Shown in pieces: positions 24,945-34,517 of a stretch of DNA of 35,835 bases; positions within the stretch are counted from its first letter, which is position 1, and each line of letters starts with the position of its first letter. The stretch spans positions 1-35,835 of the forward strand of contig NZ_VDFU01000022.1 of the NCBI RefSeq assembly GCF_006152115.1. The letters run 5' to 3'. The translations under genes and the position numbers were made by a program. The stretch is from Rubellimicrobium rubrum. Lineage in GTDB: Bacteria; Pseudomonadota; Alphaproteobacteria; Rhodobacterales; Rhodobacteraceae. The notes below the pieces were generated by a model, which did not search any database, was not told where the DNA came from, and saw nothing but the letters and a program-made list of their open reading frames with translations.

Positions 24945-26621
24945 TCAGAACAGGCCCTCGATCTGCCCGGCCTCGTTGAGGCGGATGACCTCGGCCGAGG
25001 GAACCTTGGGCAGGCCCGGCATGGTCATGATCTCCCCGCAGATCACCACGATGAAGCCTGCGCCCGCCGACAGCCGCACTTCGCGCACCGGCACCGTGTG
25101 GCCCGTGGGTGCGCCACGGACGTTCGGGTCGGTGGTGAAGCTGTACTGCGTCTTGGCCATGCAGATCGGCAGGTGACCATACCCCGCCGCCTCCCAGGCC
25201 TTGAGCTGGTCGCGCACCGACTTGTCCGCGATCACCTCGTCGGCGTGGTAGATGCGCTTGGCGATGGTCTCGACCTTCTGGAAGAGCGGCATCTCGTCCG
25301 GGTAGAGCGGCGCGAAGTTGGCGGAGCCGCCTTCGGCCAGTTGCACGACCTTGCGGGCCAGATCCTCGATCCCGGCGGAGCCTTGGGCCCAGTGCTTGCA
25401 CAGGATCGCCTCAGCGCCCTGCTCGGCCACATAGGCCTTCACGGCTTCGATCTCGGCGTCGGTGTCGCTGTAGAAGTGGTTGATGGCGACCACGACCGGC
25501 ACGCCGAAACCCTTCACGTTGGCGATGTGGCGGCCGAGGTTCGGGCAGCCTTTCTGCACGGCGCCCACGTTCTCGGCACCCAGGTCGGCCTTGGCGACGC
25601 CGCCGTTCATCTTCATCGCACGCACGGTCGCCACGATCACGGCGGCGGCAGGCTTCAGCCCGGCCTTGCGGCACTTGATGTCGAAGAACTTCTCGGCCCC
25701 GAGGTCCGCGCCGAAGCCCGCCTCGGTCACCACGTACTCACCCAGCTTCAGCGCAGTCGTCGTGGCGATGACCGAGTTGCAGCCGTGGGCGATGTTGGCG
25801 AAGGGGCCGCCATGAACGAAGGCCGGGTTGTTCTCGAGCGTCTGCACGAGGTTGGGCTGGATCGCGTCCTTGAGCAGAACGGCCATCGCGCCGTCGGCCT
25901 TGAGGTCGCGGCAGTAGACGGGGGTCTTGTCACGGCGGTAGGCCACGACGATGTCGCCCAAGCGCTTTTCGAGATCCTTGAGGTCCTTTGCCAAGCACAG
26001 GATCGCCATGACCTCGGAGGCCACGGTGATGTCGAAGCCAGTCTGGCGGGGGAAGCCGTTCGCGACGCCGCCGAGGCTCACCACCATGTCGCGTAGCGCG
26101 CGGTCGTTCATGTCCATGACCCGCCGCCAGACGATGCGGCGCTGGTCGATGTCGAGCGCGTTGCCCCAGTAGATGTGGTTGTCGATCATCGCCGACAGCA
26201 GGTTGTGCGCCGATGTGATCGCGTGGAAGTCACCGGTGAAGTGGAGGTTCATCTCCTCCATCGGCACGACCTGGGCATAGCCGCCGCCCGCCGCCCCGCC
26301 CTTCATCCCGAAGTTCGGGCCAAGGGACGCCTCGCGGATGCAGACCACCGCCTTCTTGCCGATGCGATTCAGGCCGTCGCCCAGACCCACGGTGGTCGTG
26401 GTCTTGCCCTCGCCCGCCGGAGTCGGGTTGATGGCGGTCACTAGGATCAGCTTGCCGTCGGGCCGGTCCTGGACCGAGTTGATGAAGTCTTGGCTCACCT
26501 TGGCCTTATCGTGCCCGTAGGGCAGCAGGCTTTCGGCGGGGATGCCCAGCTTGGCGCCGATCTCCAGGATCGGACGTTTCTTGGCCTCGCGGGCGATCTC
26601 GATGTCGGTCTTGTGGCTCAC
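24945..26621 (-). CDS. fhs: Formate-tetrahydrofolate ligase
   Basis: Makes 10-formyl-THF from formate, THF and ATP. The 558 aa match the family length. The P-loop-like [19 protein letters not shown] has Lys73; [39 protein letters not shown] and MDMNDRALR are other strong marks. The start is GTG at 26621, giving [14 protein letters not shown], with AGGGGA upstream on the coding strand. Together with FolD it gives the organism a formate-assimilating or formate-producing branch of C1 metabolism, common in marine Rhodobacteraceae that oxidise methylated compounds; that use is inferred. Confidence 0.97.
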   Translation of the reverse strand: MSHKTDIEIAREAKKRPILEIGAKLGIPAESLLPYGHDKAKVSQDFINSVQDRPDGKLILVTAINPTPAGEGKTTTTVGLGDGLNRIGKKAVVCIREASLGPNFGMKGGAAGGGYAQVVPMEEMNLHFTGDFHAITSAHNLLSAMIDNHIYWGNALDIDQRRIVWRRVMDMNDRALRDMVVSLGGVANGFPRQTGFDITVASEVMAILCLAKDLKDLEKRLGDIVVAYRRDKTPVYCRDLKADGAMAVLLKDAIQPNLVQTLENNPAFVHGGPFANIAHGCNSVIATTTALKLGEYVVTEAGFGADLGAEKFFDIKCRKAGLKPAAAVIVATVRAMKMNGGVAKADLGAENVGAVQKGCPNLGRHIANVKGFGVPVVVAINHFYSDTDAEIEAVKAYVAEQGAEAILCKHWAQGSAGIEDLARKVVQLAEGGSANFAPLYPDEMPLFQKVETIAKRIYHADEVIADKSVRDQLKAWEAAGYGHLPICMAKTQYSFTTDPNVRGAPTGHTVPVREVRLSAGAGFIVVICGEIMTMPGLPKVPSAEVIRLNEAGQIEGLF

Positions 26622-26747
26622 GGCGGTTCCCCTGGATTGTGGCGGTGTCCTAACCGAGCACCGGCGAGGCCAGAATGGCGATTGCGACCGATTAGCCCGT
26701 CAAATCGTCGGGCCCACAAGAAAGAGGTTTCGCATAGGAAATCCCGT

Positions 26748-27359
26748 TCACGTCCCCCGCTGCCCTGCGCTTTCCGGCGCCCAGGGGCGCTGCGCCGGAA
26801 CATGGAGCCGCACCCTTTCGCCAAGTCGCAGCACGCCTTCGCGCTCCACCCATGCCGTCAGTCCGCGCCGCCCCTTGGCGGCTGCCTTGAAGGCCTTGCC
26901 GTGCCCCGGCCGCGCGGTCTCGATGGTCTTGGCGGGTTCGATGCAGGGCAAGTTCTCCATGTCCACGACCAGCGTGGCCCCTCCTTCGCCCTGCAGGCGA
27001 CTGGACGGCGGCAGGTGCGTGAAATCCGCGATTCCCTCAATCACCACCGAGGCTCCGACCCAAGCCGGGTCAACGGCCTCCAGGCCCAGCGCCGCAGCAA
27101 TGGCTCGCAACTCCTCGGCGCTCACCAAGCTGACCTGACGCGTGTTCCGGATCTGGGTCCCTCTCGGGTACTGCGCTGTCACCCGCGAACAGGCCGGTCG
27201 GGTCAGACCCGCATGCACCTCACCCTCGAAGCCGGCAAAGGTCAGAGGCATCTCATCCAAGGGCTCTCCATGGATGATGAGGTCCTGACCGACAGGACGT
27301 GAGACACGCCCGAGCCAAGTCACAATGCCGAAGTGATCGGTAGGGGCGAGGGCGGGCAT
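26748..27359 (-). CDS. MOSC-domain protein
   Basis: A 203-aa protein with the MOSC (MoCo sulfurase C-terminal) fold. These proteins carry a conserved cysteine thought to move sulfur in molybdenum cofactor or related chemistry. A conserved Cys is seen in VVDMENLPCIEPAKTIE, and GHGKAFKAAAKGRRGLTAWV follows, both typical of this subgroup. The ATG at 27359 has AAGGAG upstream and starts MPALAPTDHFG; the frame to 27395 adds 12 residues without support. Substrate and partner are unknown. It ends 60 bases... before the methyltransferase direction is shared: tam lies just upstream on the same strand, so co-transcription is possible. Confidence 0.82.
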   Translation of the reverse strand: MPALAPTDHFGIVTWLGRVSRPVGQDLIIHGEPLDEMPLTFAGFEGEVHAGLTRPACSRVTAQYPRGTQIRNTRQVSLVSAEELRAIAAALGLEAVDPAWVGASVVIEGIADFTHLPPSSRLQGEGGATLVVDMENLPCIEPAKTIETARPGHGKAFKAAAKGRRGLTAWVEREGVLRLGERVRLHVPAQRPWAPESAGQRGT

Positions 27360-27419
27360 GGCGGACTCTCCTTTCCGCCCTTGATGGCAGGGCACCGGAC
27401 GAGCCTCAAGCCGCCTGGC

Positions 27420-28199
27420 CTATCCGTCCCGGCTCAAGATGATGAACAGCCTGCGAAAAGGGAACAGCACCGTTCCGTCCGCTTCGGCCGGATAGGCAAA
27501 GCTCAGGGCGTCGTCATAGGCGTCCAGGAACTCCTGCAGCTCTCCTTCGCCCATGCGGGCCGCAAAGGGCCTGAGCGCAGTGGACTGCGTGAAAGCCCTG
27601 ACAGGATGACCTTCGGCAACGGGCGACAAGGGCTGGAGATATTCGGTTTCCCAGACATCGACCGTTCCCAACGGCCCCAGGAGGCGCTGGTAGGCTCCGG
27701 GTGGAGCAACCGGAGGCACGTAGTCGTCAAAGCCGAATCGGTCGGGGAACATCTCCTCGGCCAGGTTCCGCAACAGCCGGTGCGATGGAGCGTCGAACTG
27801 GCGAGGCATCTGGACAGCCAGAACTCCGTCGGGGGCCAGTTCGCTCACGAGACGGGGCAGCAGGACGTCGTGCTGGTGCACCCAATGCAGGGCGGCATTC
27901 GAAAAGATGACCGCCGGGGCCTCTTCGGGCGACCAATGCGCGATATCGGCCAGCCTTGTCTGATCGTAACCCTGAGCATGGGCCAGCATCGCCGCCGAGG
28001 AGTCGATGCCGATGATAGGCCGCCCGGGGAAGCGAGCCCGCAGGGGCCCTGCCACGGCTCCATCCCCGCACCCCAGATCAACGACACAGCCGTCCGGCAC
28101 GTCACCGATCTGCAGCAGGAGATCCAGGGCCGGACGCAAGCGGAGACCCCGGAACCGTCGATAGGTCCCGGGGTCCCAGTCGATGGAGTTGTCGGTCAC
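27420..28199 (-). CDS. tam: Trans-aconitate 2-methyltransferase
   Basis: SAM-dependent enzyme that methylates trans-aconitate, a spontaneous inhibitor of aconitase. The 259 aa resemble E. coli Tam along their length: VVDLGCGDGAVAGPL is SAM motif I, IIGIDSSAAMLAHA is motif II, IFSNAALHWVHQHDVLLPRL and GVLAVQMPRQFDAPSH follow, and FPFRRLFIILSR ends the protein. The start is GTG at 28199, with GAGGG upstream and 4 bases after the ftsH stop; the longer frame into ftsH is not needed. A related small-acid methyltransferase is possible. Confidence 0.88.
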   Translation of the reverse strand: MTDNSIDWDPGTYRRFRGLRLRPALDLLLQIGDVPDGCVVDLGCGDGAVAGPLRARFPGRPIIGIDSSAAMLAHAQGYDQTRLADIAHWSPEEAPAVIFSNAALHWVHQHDVLLPRLVSELAPDGVLAVQMPRQFDAPSHRLLRNLAEEMFPDRFGFDDYVPPVAPPGAYQRLLGPLGTVDVWETEYLQPLSPVAEGHPVRAFTQSTALRPFAARMGEGELQEFLDAYDDALSFAYPAEADGTVLFPFRRLFIILSRDG

Positions 28200-28203
28200 G
28201 CCC

Positions 28204-30117
28204 TCAGGCCGTCGGCTCGGGCTCGGGCTCACCGCGCGGTGGGCGCGGGCGCGGCGTCTTGGGGATCGCCGTCACCGAGGCTCCGCCCGATGGGGGCGGT
28301 GGCGAAGCATCCTCGCCGCGGTTCAAAGGTTCGCCCGCGATGACGCGAGTGATCTCGGACCCGGTCAGGGTCTCGTACTCCAGCAGGCCTTGCGCCAGTC
28401 GTTCCAGATCCTCGCGCTTCTCGGTCAGGATGCGCTTGGCTTCGGTGTAGCCCTCGTCGATGAGGCGGCGGACCTCCTCGTCGATGGACTTCTGCGTCTC
28501 GGCCGAATGGTTCGTGCCACCGCCATACGATCCGAGATAGCTCTGCTGCTCGTTGGCATAGTCAATGTAGCCGATGCGCTCGGACATGCCGAACTGCGTC
28601 ACCATGGCCCGGGCGATCTTGGACACCTGCTGGATGTCCGAGGTCGCACCCGAGGTCACCTGCTCCGGCCCGAAGACCAGTTCCTCGGCGACGCGGCCGC
28701 CCATCGCCATGGCGATCTTGGACCGGTACTTCGTGTAGCTGACCGAAAGCTGGTCACGCTCGGGCAGCGATAGCACGAGGCCCAGGGCCCGACCGCGCGG
28801 AATGATCGTCGCCTTGTGGATTGGGTCGTGCTGCGGCACGTTCAGGCCCACGACGGCGTGACCGGCCTCGTGATAGGCAGTCAGCTTCTTCTCGTCCTCG
28901 GACATGACCATCGACCGACGCTCGGCGCCCATCATCACCTTGTCCTTGGCGGACTCGAAGTCGATCATCGTGACGAACCGACGCCCAATCCGTGCCGCCA
29001 TCAGCGCCGCCTCGTTGACGAGGTTGGCGAGGTCCGCGCCCGAGAAGCCCGGAGTGCCGCGCGCGATGATGCGCAGGTCCACATCCGGCCCCAGCGGGAC
29101 CTTGCGGGCATGGACACCCAGGATCTTTTCGCGGCCCTTGATGTCGGGGTTCGGCACCTGAACCTGACGGTCGAAGCGGCCCGGACGCAGCAACGCGGGG
29201 TCGAGCACGTCGGGACGGTTGGTCGCCGCGACGATGATGATGCCTTCGTTGGCCTCGAAGCCGTCCATCTCCACCAGAAGCTGGTTCAGCGTCTGCTCGC
29301 GCTCGTCGTTGCCGCCACCGTAGCCTACGCCACGAGACCGGCCCACCGCATCGATCTCATCGATGAAAACGATGCAGGGGGCGTTCTTCTTGGCCTGCTC
29401 GAACATGTCACGCACGCGGCTCGCGCCGACGCCCACGAACATCTCCACGAAGTCAGAGCCCGAGATGGTGAAGAACGGCACGCCAGCCTCGCCCGCGATC
29501 GCGCGGGCCAGCAGCGTCTTACCGGTGCCGGGGGGACCCACGAGCAGCGCGCCCTTGGGGATCTTACCGCCCAAGCGCGAGAACTTCTGCGGGTTGCGAA
29601 GGAACTCGACGATCTCCTCCAGCTCCTCCTTGGCCTCGTCGATGCCAGCCACGTCGTCGAAAGTGACGCGGCCATGCTTCTCGGTGAGGAGCTTGGCGCG
29701 CGACTTGCCAAAGCCCATGGCGCCGCCACGCCCGCCGCCCTGCATCCGGTTCATGAAGTAGATCCAGACACCAATGAGCAGGAGGAAGGGCAGAAGCGAC
29801 AGGATGAAGGCCGTGAAGCCCGACTGCTCCTGCGAGCGGGCCGAGACCGGCACCCCTGCGTCGATCAGGAGGTTCGTCACCTCGGCGTCCGGGGGAAGGA
29901 CGGTGGTGTAGTCACGGCCATCGGCACCGCGGTAGCGGACCTCCTCGCCGTCGATGGTGGCTTGGGCGACCTGGCCCGATTGCACGGACGCCACGAAGTC
30001 CGAATACGAGCGACCGTTCGACGCCATGGTCGTCTGGCCGCCGCTGAAAAGATTGAAGAGCGCCAGCACCAGAAGGAACAGGACGACCCAGAAGGCGATG
30101 TTTCGCGCGTTGCCCAC
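28204..30117 (-). CDS. ftsH: ATP-dependent zinc metalloprotease FtsH
   Basis: Membrane-anchored AAA+ protease that degrades unneeded membrane and regulatory proteins. The 637 aa have two membrane helices (residues about 5-22 and 100-120) around a periplasmic loop, then the AAA domain with [12 protein letters not shown] (Lys200), [13 protein letters not shown] as Walker B, and the second region of homology with [12 protein letters not shown]. The zinc site is His416-Glu417-x-x-His420 (HEAGH). The last 40 residues are Pro/Arg/Glu-rich. GTG at 30117 is preferred: it starts [12 protein letters not shown] as in relatives and has GGGGGAG 8 bases before it. The frame from 30138 adds 7 residues. Confidence 0.97.
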   Translation of the reverse strand: MGNARNIAFWVVLFLLVLALFNLFSGGQTTMASNGRSYSDFVASVQSGQVAQATIDGEEVRYRGADGRDYTTVLPPDAEVTNLLIDAGVPVSARSQEQSGFTAFILSLLPFLLLIGVWIYFMNRMQGGGRGGAMGFGKSRAKLLTEKHGRVTFDDVAGIDEAKEELEEIVEFLRNPQKFSRLGGKIPKGALLVGPPGTGKTLLARAIAGEAGVPFFTISGSDFVEMFVGVGASRVRDMFEQAKKNAPCIVFIDEIDAVGRSRGVGYGGGNDEREQTLNQLLVEMDGFEANEGIIIVAATNRPDVLDPALLRPGRFDRQVQVPNPDIKGREKILGVHARKVPLGPDVDLRIIARGTPGFSGADLANLVNEAALMAARIGRRFVTMIDFESAKDKVMMGAERRSMVMSEDEKKLTAYHEAGHAVVGLNVPQHDPIHKATIIPRGRALGLVLSLPERDQLSVSYTKYRSKIAMAMGGRVAEELVFGPEQVTSGATSDIQQVSKIARAMVTQFGMSERIGYIDYANEQQSYLGSYGGGTNHSAETQKSIDEEVRRLIDEGYTEAKRILTEKREDLERLAQGLLEYETLTGSEITRVIAGEPLNRGEDASPPPPSGGASVTAIPKTPRPRPPRGEPEPEPTA

Positions 30118-30168
30118 GAACGGACTCCCCCATGGCACGGAACATCAATGCCCGTGCTGCGTGTGCCC

Positions 30169-30196
30169 AAGATAAGGGCTGAGAAGGCGGGTTCAA
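30169..30196 (-). promoter_or_regulatory. Candidate ftsH promoter, possibly heat-shock type
   Basis: On the minus strand TTGAAC (30191-30196) and TATCTT (30169-30174) are 16 bases apart, about 50 bases upstream of the ftsH start and downstream of tilS. The -35 resembles both sigma-70 and the TTGAA of alphaproteobacterial sigma-32 promoters. ftsH is a heat-shock gene in many bacteria. The rest of the 184-base gap (30118-30301) holds nothing else I can support. Confidence 0.4.
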
Positions 30197-30301
30197 TGTG
30201 AAAGCCGTATGACGCACGGATGCGAGAGCGAATTTGCGCGACCGGAAGGCCTCAGAGCCTCAGTTCGGGGATAAAATCCCTCTGCGTCCAGCCTTTGCCG
30301 G

Positions 30302-31600
30302 CTAGCGATCCCGTACGAACCACTGGAATCGGGGGTAGAGCGTCGCGGTCCAGCCCTCGGGACGACCCGCGAAGGGAGCAGCGACGACCCGGCTCCCGTC
30401 CCACACGGCAGGTGTCGCAAGCAGCGCACCGGAGGGCAAGCCCTGTGCAGTCCAGTCCGGGCATACCCGAAGTCCTTCCCCACCCAAAGCGGCGACCCGG
30501 AGATGCCGCCATGAGGCTGGATCGACCCGGTCCTGATCCGTTGCCCCCCGATGCAGGGACCACCGCCCGTCCCACCGCGCCCGCAGCATCCCACCGGTCA
30601 GATGCAGGGGAGCCGGGGCGTCATAGGCCCGAGCCTCGCGCCTGATCCGAAAGCGGTCGCCTTCGGGCATCACCTGGCAGCCTGATAGCGTCGCGGAACG
30701 ACCGTCGAGCACGACTCGAGCCAGCCGGAGGAGAGCATCGTGCCGGGGACGATATGGACGATTGCCGACCCAGGCCAGACCCGCAGCGAGCAGCCGGGCC
30801 GGCGTATCCTCGGCCTCGACCCGGCGCAGAAAATCCAAGGGAAGGCAGAGATCCGCCCCTTCCTCCCGCGTGTCCCGCGCGGCGACGGCTTCAGCGTGTT
30901 GGCGCAGGGACGCTTCGGCTCGGCGCATGTGATCGCTGGTCCGAATCAGGCGATCGGGCGTCAGCCCCAATACCGCGAGATGCTCCATCATCGAGCGCGC
31001 CTTGACGCGGTCGAAACGGCGATCCTCATTGGATGGGTCCTCGGCCCAGGCGATGGCACGCGACCGAAGCCAGTCACGCAGGTCCCGCCGCCGGCTGTTC
31101 AGGAACGGACGAACCCACAAGCCGTGCACTGCTGGGGCGAACTCGTCCATCGCGGACAGCCCATCGACGCCCGACCCACGAGCTAATCGAAGCAGCACCG
31201 TCTCGGCCTGATCGTCGGCGGTATGGCCCAGGAGAACGGCCCCAATCCCCTCGGCCATTGCCCAGTCCGAGATCAGGCGCTGACGGGCACGACGGGCCTG
31301 GTCCTGCATGTTGCCCTTCCCGTTCCAGTCGGTCCAGCGCAGGACGGTGTGCACGATGCCCAAGGACCCGCAGGACTGGCCGACAAGATCGGCCTCCCTG
31401 GCGGCTTCGGGACGCAAGCCGTGATCCACTGTCACCGCCCTAAGCGTCCGATGGACTTTCCTTGCCCAGTCGGCCGCAAGATGCAGGAGGGCCATGCTGT
31501 CACCGCCGCCGGACACGGCGATGCCGATGGGGGCTGATAACTCGGCCAGCCGCTGATCGAGCCGCGCGACCGAGGAGGCCAAAGCCTCCTCGGGCATCAT
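30302..31600 (-). CDS. tilS: tRNA(Ile)-lysidine synthase
   Basis: Adds lysine to C34 of the AUA-reading tRNA(Ile), using ATP, so that it reads AUA and not AUG; essential in nearly all bacteria. The 432 aa start with the PP-loop SGGGDS at residues 30-35. TVDHGLRPEA and LLGHTADDQAETVLLRLARGSG are standard TilS motifs. RPFLNSRRRDLRDWLR and the tail WTATLYPRFQWFVRDR complete it. The start ATG at 31600 overlaps the cpoB stop (ATGA), suggesting coupling; an ATG one codon further is also possible. TTG at 31606 is less likely. The position between cpoB and ftsH is usual in alphaproteobacteria. Confidence 0.95.
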   Translation of the reverse strand: MMPEEALASSVARLDQRLAELSAPIGIAVSGGGDSMALLHLAADWARKVHRTLRAVTVDHGLRPEAAREADLVGQSCGSLGIVHTVLRWTDWNGKGNMQDQARRARQRLISDWAMAEGIGAVLLGHTADDQAETVLLRLARGSGVDGLSAMDEFAPAVHGLWVRPFLNSRRRDLRDWLRSRAIAWAEDPSNEDRRFDRVKARSMMEHLAVLGLTPDRLIRTSDHMRRAEASLRQHAEAVAARDTREEGADLCLPLDFLRRVEAEDTPARLLAAGLAWVGNRPYRPRHDALLRLARVVLDGRSATLSGCQVMPEGDRFRIRREARAYDAPAPLHLTGGMLRARWDGRWSLHRGATDQDRVDPASWRHLRVAALGGEGLRVCPDWTAQGLPSGALLATPAVWDGSRVVAAPFAGRPEGWTATLYPRFQWFVRDR

Positions 31601-32415
31601 GGGCAACCCAGCGTCCGCATCTCGGCTTGGGCGTCTGCCAACAGGGATGAATTAGGGAAGCGGGTGCCGATCTCGCCCAGAGTCACGCAGGCATCGGGGA
31701 CCTGGCCCAGCCTGCCCAGATTGCGCCCCAGCCCGAGCAGCGCGTCCGCCGCGAAGTCGCCGTTCGGGGCTGTCGAAAAGCTGTCGAGGTAAGCGCGCGC
31801 CGCGTTGGACGAATCACCCAGGCCGTCCAGCGCCTCGCCCCGCCCAAGCTGGGCGCGGGCCGTCAGGGGGCTGCCCGGGTAGGCCTCGACAAAGGCCGCA
31901 AAGAGGTCAGCGGCGCCGCGAAAGTCACTCGATGCGAGCGCCCCCTCCGCCCGCTCGAACTCGGCCTGTTCGTTGACGGCCAGGTCCGGGCCGTTCTCGG
32001 TGGGTTCAGCCGGCGTCGGCACCACCGAGATGTTGTCCACGCCGCCCAGCGCGGGGGTATCGCCGAGTTGGCCGATGTCGCAGCCTTCCTCGATCTCGCA
32101 CAGGCGGAATTCGATGTCGCCCAGCCGGTTCGTCCCGTCGGTGGTGATCCGGTTGATGCGGAACTCCAGCTCCTCGGTCTTGGAGGTGAGGCGCTGGAGT
32201 TCGGACTCGATGGCGTTCAGGCGCTCCAGGGGGGTGTTCCCCGTCACGCCGGTGGTCAGCTGCCCCGAGGCGGTCAGCTCGCTCCGCAGCCCCTCGATGT
32301 CCTGGGACAAGGAGGCGATCTGCCCGCGGATGTCCGCGAGCGTCTGCGGATCCGCGGCCTGCCCCCAGGCGAGGCCCGGCCAGACCGCACACAGAAGGAT
32401 GGCCGCGTGACGCAT
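31597..32415 (-). CDS. cpoB: Tol-Pal system protein CpoB/YbgF
   Basis: Periplasmic partner of TolA that coordinates peptidoglycan synthesis with outer-membrane constriction. The 272 aa have a signal peptide ending WGQA, a coiled-coil trimerisation region at about residues 25-90 (LADIRGQIASLSQDIEGLRS, LNAIESELQRLTSKTEELEF), a linker with two cysteines (FRLCEIEEGC), and a C-terminal TPR domain from about 150 (FERAEGALASSDFRGAADLF, AQLGRGEALDGLGDSSNAAR). ATG at 32415 overlaps the pal stop by one base (TGATG). The longer frame upstream through pal is an artefact. Confidence 0.92.
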   Translation of the reverse strand: MRHAAILLCAVWPGLAWGQAADPQTLADIRGQIASLSQDIEGLRSELTASGQLTTGVTGNTPLERLNAIESELQRLTSKTEELEFRINRITTDGTNRLGDIEFRLCEIEEGCDIGQLGDTPALGGVDNISVVPTPAEPTENGPDLAVNEQAEFERAEGALASSDFRGAADLFAAFVEAYPGSPLTARAQLGRGEALDGLGDSSNAARAYLDSFSTAPNGDFAADALLGLGRNLGRLGQVPDACVTLGEIGTRFPNSSLLADAQAEMRTLGCP

Positions 32416-32993
32416 CAGCTGAGGCTGCCGATCGAGATCACGGTGACCGCCCTGCGGTTCTCCGAGTAGCAGCTTTCCTCCGAGCAGACCGCCACGGGAC
32501 GTTCCTTGCCATAGGAAATCGTGCGGATGCGGTTGCCCGGCACGCCCTTGGAGACGAGGTACTCGCGCACAGCGTTGGCGCGCCGGGCACCCAAGGCGAC
32601 GTTGTACTCGCGGGTCCCCTGCTCGTCCGCGTGGCCTTCGATCACCGCGAGGTAGGACGAGTTCGACTGCAGCCACTGGGCCTGCCCGTCGAGCGTCGCG
32701 ATGGCCTGCGGCGTCAGGGTGGACTGGTCCACCTGGAAGAAGACGCGATCGCCCACGGCTTGGCTGAAGTACTGCGGCGAGGCTGGATCGCCGACGCCGC
32801 CAGCGCCGCCCAGGGTTCCCGTGCCCACGCCCGGCAGGCCGGCGCCGGGCAGGCCGGCAGTCGCACCGCCAGCACCCCCGAAGCCGCCGGCACCGCCCGG
32901 TCCACCCGCGCCGCCGCCGAAGCGGTCGGGCCGCGTACAGGCGCTCAGGCCCACCGAGGCCACCAGAAGCGCCGCTACCAACCATCTCGTCAT
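32415..32993 (-). CDS. pal: Peptidoglycan-associated lipoprotein Pal
   Basis: Outer-membrane lipoprotein that binds peptidoglycan and TolB. The 192 aa begin with a signal peptide and lipobox VGLSAC, with Cys19 the lipidated residue. The OmpA-like domain runs from about residue 75 to 190: VFFQVDQSTLTPQAIATLD, VIEGHADEQGTREYNVALG and ARRANAVREYLVSKGV. Between Cys19 and the domain lies an unusual Gly/Ala-rich linker (residues 26-68) with repeats of GGAGG type. It is separated by 107 bases from tolB upstream, so it may have its own promoter. Confidence 0.95.
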   Translation of the reverse strand: MTRWLVAALLVASVGLSACTRPDRFGGGAGGPGGAGGFGGAGGATAGLPGAGLPGVGTGTLGGAGGVGDPASPQYFSQAVGDRVFFQVDQSTLTPQAIATLDGQAQWLQSNSSYLAVIEGHADEQGTREYNVALGARRANAVREYLVSKGVPGNRIRTISYGKERPVAVCSEESCYSENRRAVTVISIGSLS

Positions 32994-33066
32994 CGAAATG
33001 TCCCCTTTTGACCTATCTTACCACGCCCCGCGTCCTTGGGAAGCAGCGCGCCCTGTCCTTCGCCGC

Positions 33067-33096
33067 GGCCGGGGATGTCCCATCCCCGCCCCGGCC
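33067..33096. other. Inverted repeat between tolB and pal
   Basis: GGCCGGGG (33067-33074) and CCCCGGCC (33089-33096) are perfect complements. A second arrangement pairs GGGGATG (33071-33077) with CATCCCC (33081-33087). In the minus-strand transcript it lies just after tolB and before pal. No T-run follows, so it looks more like an attenuator or processing element than a terminator. Confidence 0.45.
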
Positions 33097-33100
33097 TTGA

Positions 33101-34426
33101 TCACGGCTGCAACGGTCCCCAGGACGGGTCCGACGCCATGCCTCCGGTTGGTACCTGCTTCAGGTTCCGGCCCGACACATCGACCGAGTAGACCGTCGGC
33201 GCACCGTCCGCCCCCTGCGTTTCGCGCGTGAACATCAGCACGCGGCCGTTCGGAGCCCAGGTCGGCCCCTCGTCCAGGAAGCTGGAAGTCAGGAGGCGCT
33301 CCTCCGAGCCATCGGTCCGCATGACGCCGATGTAGAAGCGGCCGTCACCCTGCTTGGTGAAGGCGATGAGATCGCCGCGCGGGGACCAGACCGGCGTGGA
33401 ATAGCGGCCATCCCCGAACGAGATGCGGACCGGCTCGCCGCCGCTGGCGCTCATCACGTAAAGCTGCTGGGTGCCGGAGCGGTCCGACTCGAACACGATC
33501 TGGCTGCCGTCGGGGCTGAACGAGGGGGCCGTCTCAATGGACGGTGCCGAGGTCAGGCGCGAGGAGGCCCCACCCCCGACGTTCGTCATATAGATGTCGG
33601 TATTCCCGCCATTCGTGAGGGAGTAGATCACATGCTGGCCGTCCGGCGAGAAGCGGGGCGAAAAGGTCATCTCTCCCGTTTCGGTCGCGATCCGCTGCTG
33701 GCGCACGGAAGCCACGTCGAGAAGATAGATCGCCGGCACGCCCGACTCATAGGAGGTGTAAAGCACCCGGCTCCCGTCCGGCGAGAAGCGCGGCGCGAAC
33801 AGCAGCCCCGACTGGGTCAGGAACTGCACCCCCGCTCCGTCGTAATCCATGACGGCCAGACGCTTGGCGCGGGCATCCTTGGGCCCCGACTCTGAGACGA
33901 AGACGACGCGGCTGTCGAAGTAGCCGCCCTCGCCCGTGATGCGGGAGTAGACCGCATCGGCCACCTTGTGGCCCATGCGCCGCCAGCCTGCGACCGTACC
34001 TGCGAATTGCAAGCCCTCGCCAAGCTCGGCCCCCGAGAACACGTCATACAGGCGGAACTTGACGATGAGCTGGTCGCCCGACACCGCCACGGCCCCGGTG
34101 ATCAGCGCCTGCGCGTTGATGGCCGTCCAGTCGGTGTAGACCGGCGCGGTTCCGAAGGGCAGGTTCGGATTGATGAAGGCGCTGGAAGGGATCTCGCGGA
34201 ACAGGCCCGTTCCCACGAGGTCGGCAGAGACGACCGACGCGATGTCGCGCGCCACGCTCTCGGCCCCGCCGATTTCCACGGTGAAGGCCGGAACAGCGAA
34301 GGGAATGGGTTCGATCACCCCTTCGGTGATGGTGATCGACAGCGGACCCTGCTGCGCGTGGACAGGATGGGCCAAGGCGAAGGCTGCGATAAGCGCCGCC
34401 CAGAGGGCCAGGATGATTCGATTCAT
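33101..34426 (-). CDS. tolB: Tol-Pal system beta-propeller protein TolB
   Basis: Periplasmic protein that binds Pal and TolA and is recycled as the envelope constricts. The 441 aa have a signal peptide ending HPVHAQQ, an N-terminal TolB domain (about residues 25-160, with [14 protein letters not shown]), and a C-terminal beta-propeller of PD40-type repeats: [48 protein letters not shown] and [16 protein letters not shown]. The ATG at 34426 is chosen because it starts the signal peptide directly; the frame to 34480 adds 18 residues with no hydrophobic start. It lies 91 bases after tolA. Confidence 0.96.
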   Translation of the reverse strand: MNRIILALWAALIAAFALAHPVHAQQGPLSITITEGVIEPIPFAVPAFTVEIGGAESVARDIASVVSADLVGTGLFREIPSSAFINPNLPFGTAPVYTDWTAINAQALITGAVAVSGDQLIVKFRLYDVFSGAELGEGLQFAGTVAGWRRMGHKVADAVYSRITGEGGYFDSRVVFVSESGPKDARAKRLAVMDYDGAGVQFLTQSGLLFAPRFSPDGSRVLYTSYESGVPAIYLLDVASVRQQRIATETGEMTFSPRFSPDGQHVIYSLTNGGNTDIYMTNVGGGASSRLTSAPSIETAPSFSPDGSQIVFESDRSGTQQLYVMSASGGEPVRISFGDGRYSTPVWSPRGDLIAFTKQGDGRFYIGVMRTDGSEERLLTSSFLDEGPTWAPNGRVLMFTRETQGADGAPTVYSVDVSGRNLKQVPTGGMASDPSWGPLQP

Positions 34427-34517
34427 GGACAGGTTCTCATCTTCAGGGCGAGGCCGCGCAGGCCCGTCAGAGCGGACCATGCGCAGGGTCGAATAGCGCG
34501 GATCGGAGTACGGCGCA

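Noticed and set aside
24852-26096. A 414-codon plus-strand frame opposite fhs
   Set aside because: It is antisense to fhs, whose protein matches its family from end to end.
30252-30320. Short inverted repeats near GGGATAAAATCCC downstream of tilS
   Set aside because: The stems are only about 5 bases with no T-run after them in the direction of tilS; too weak to call a terminator.
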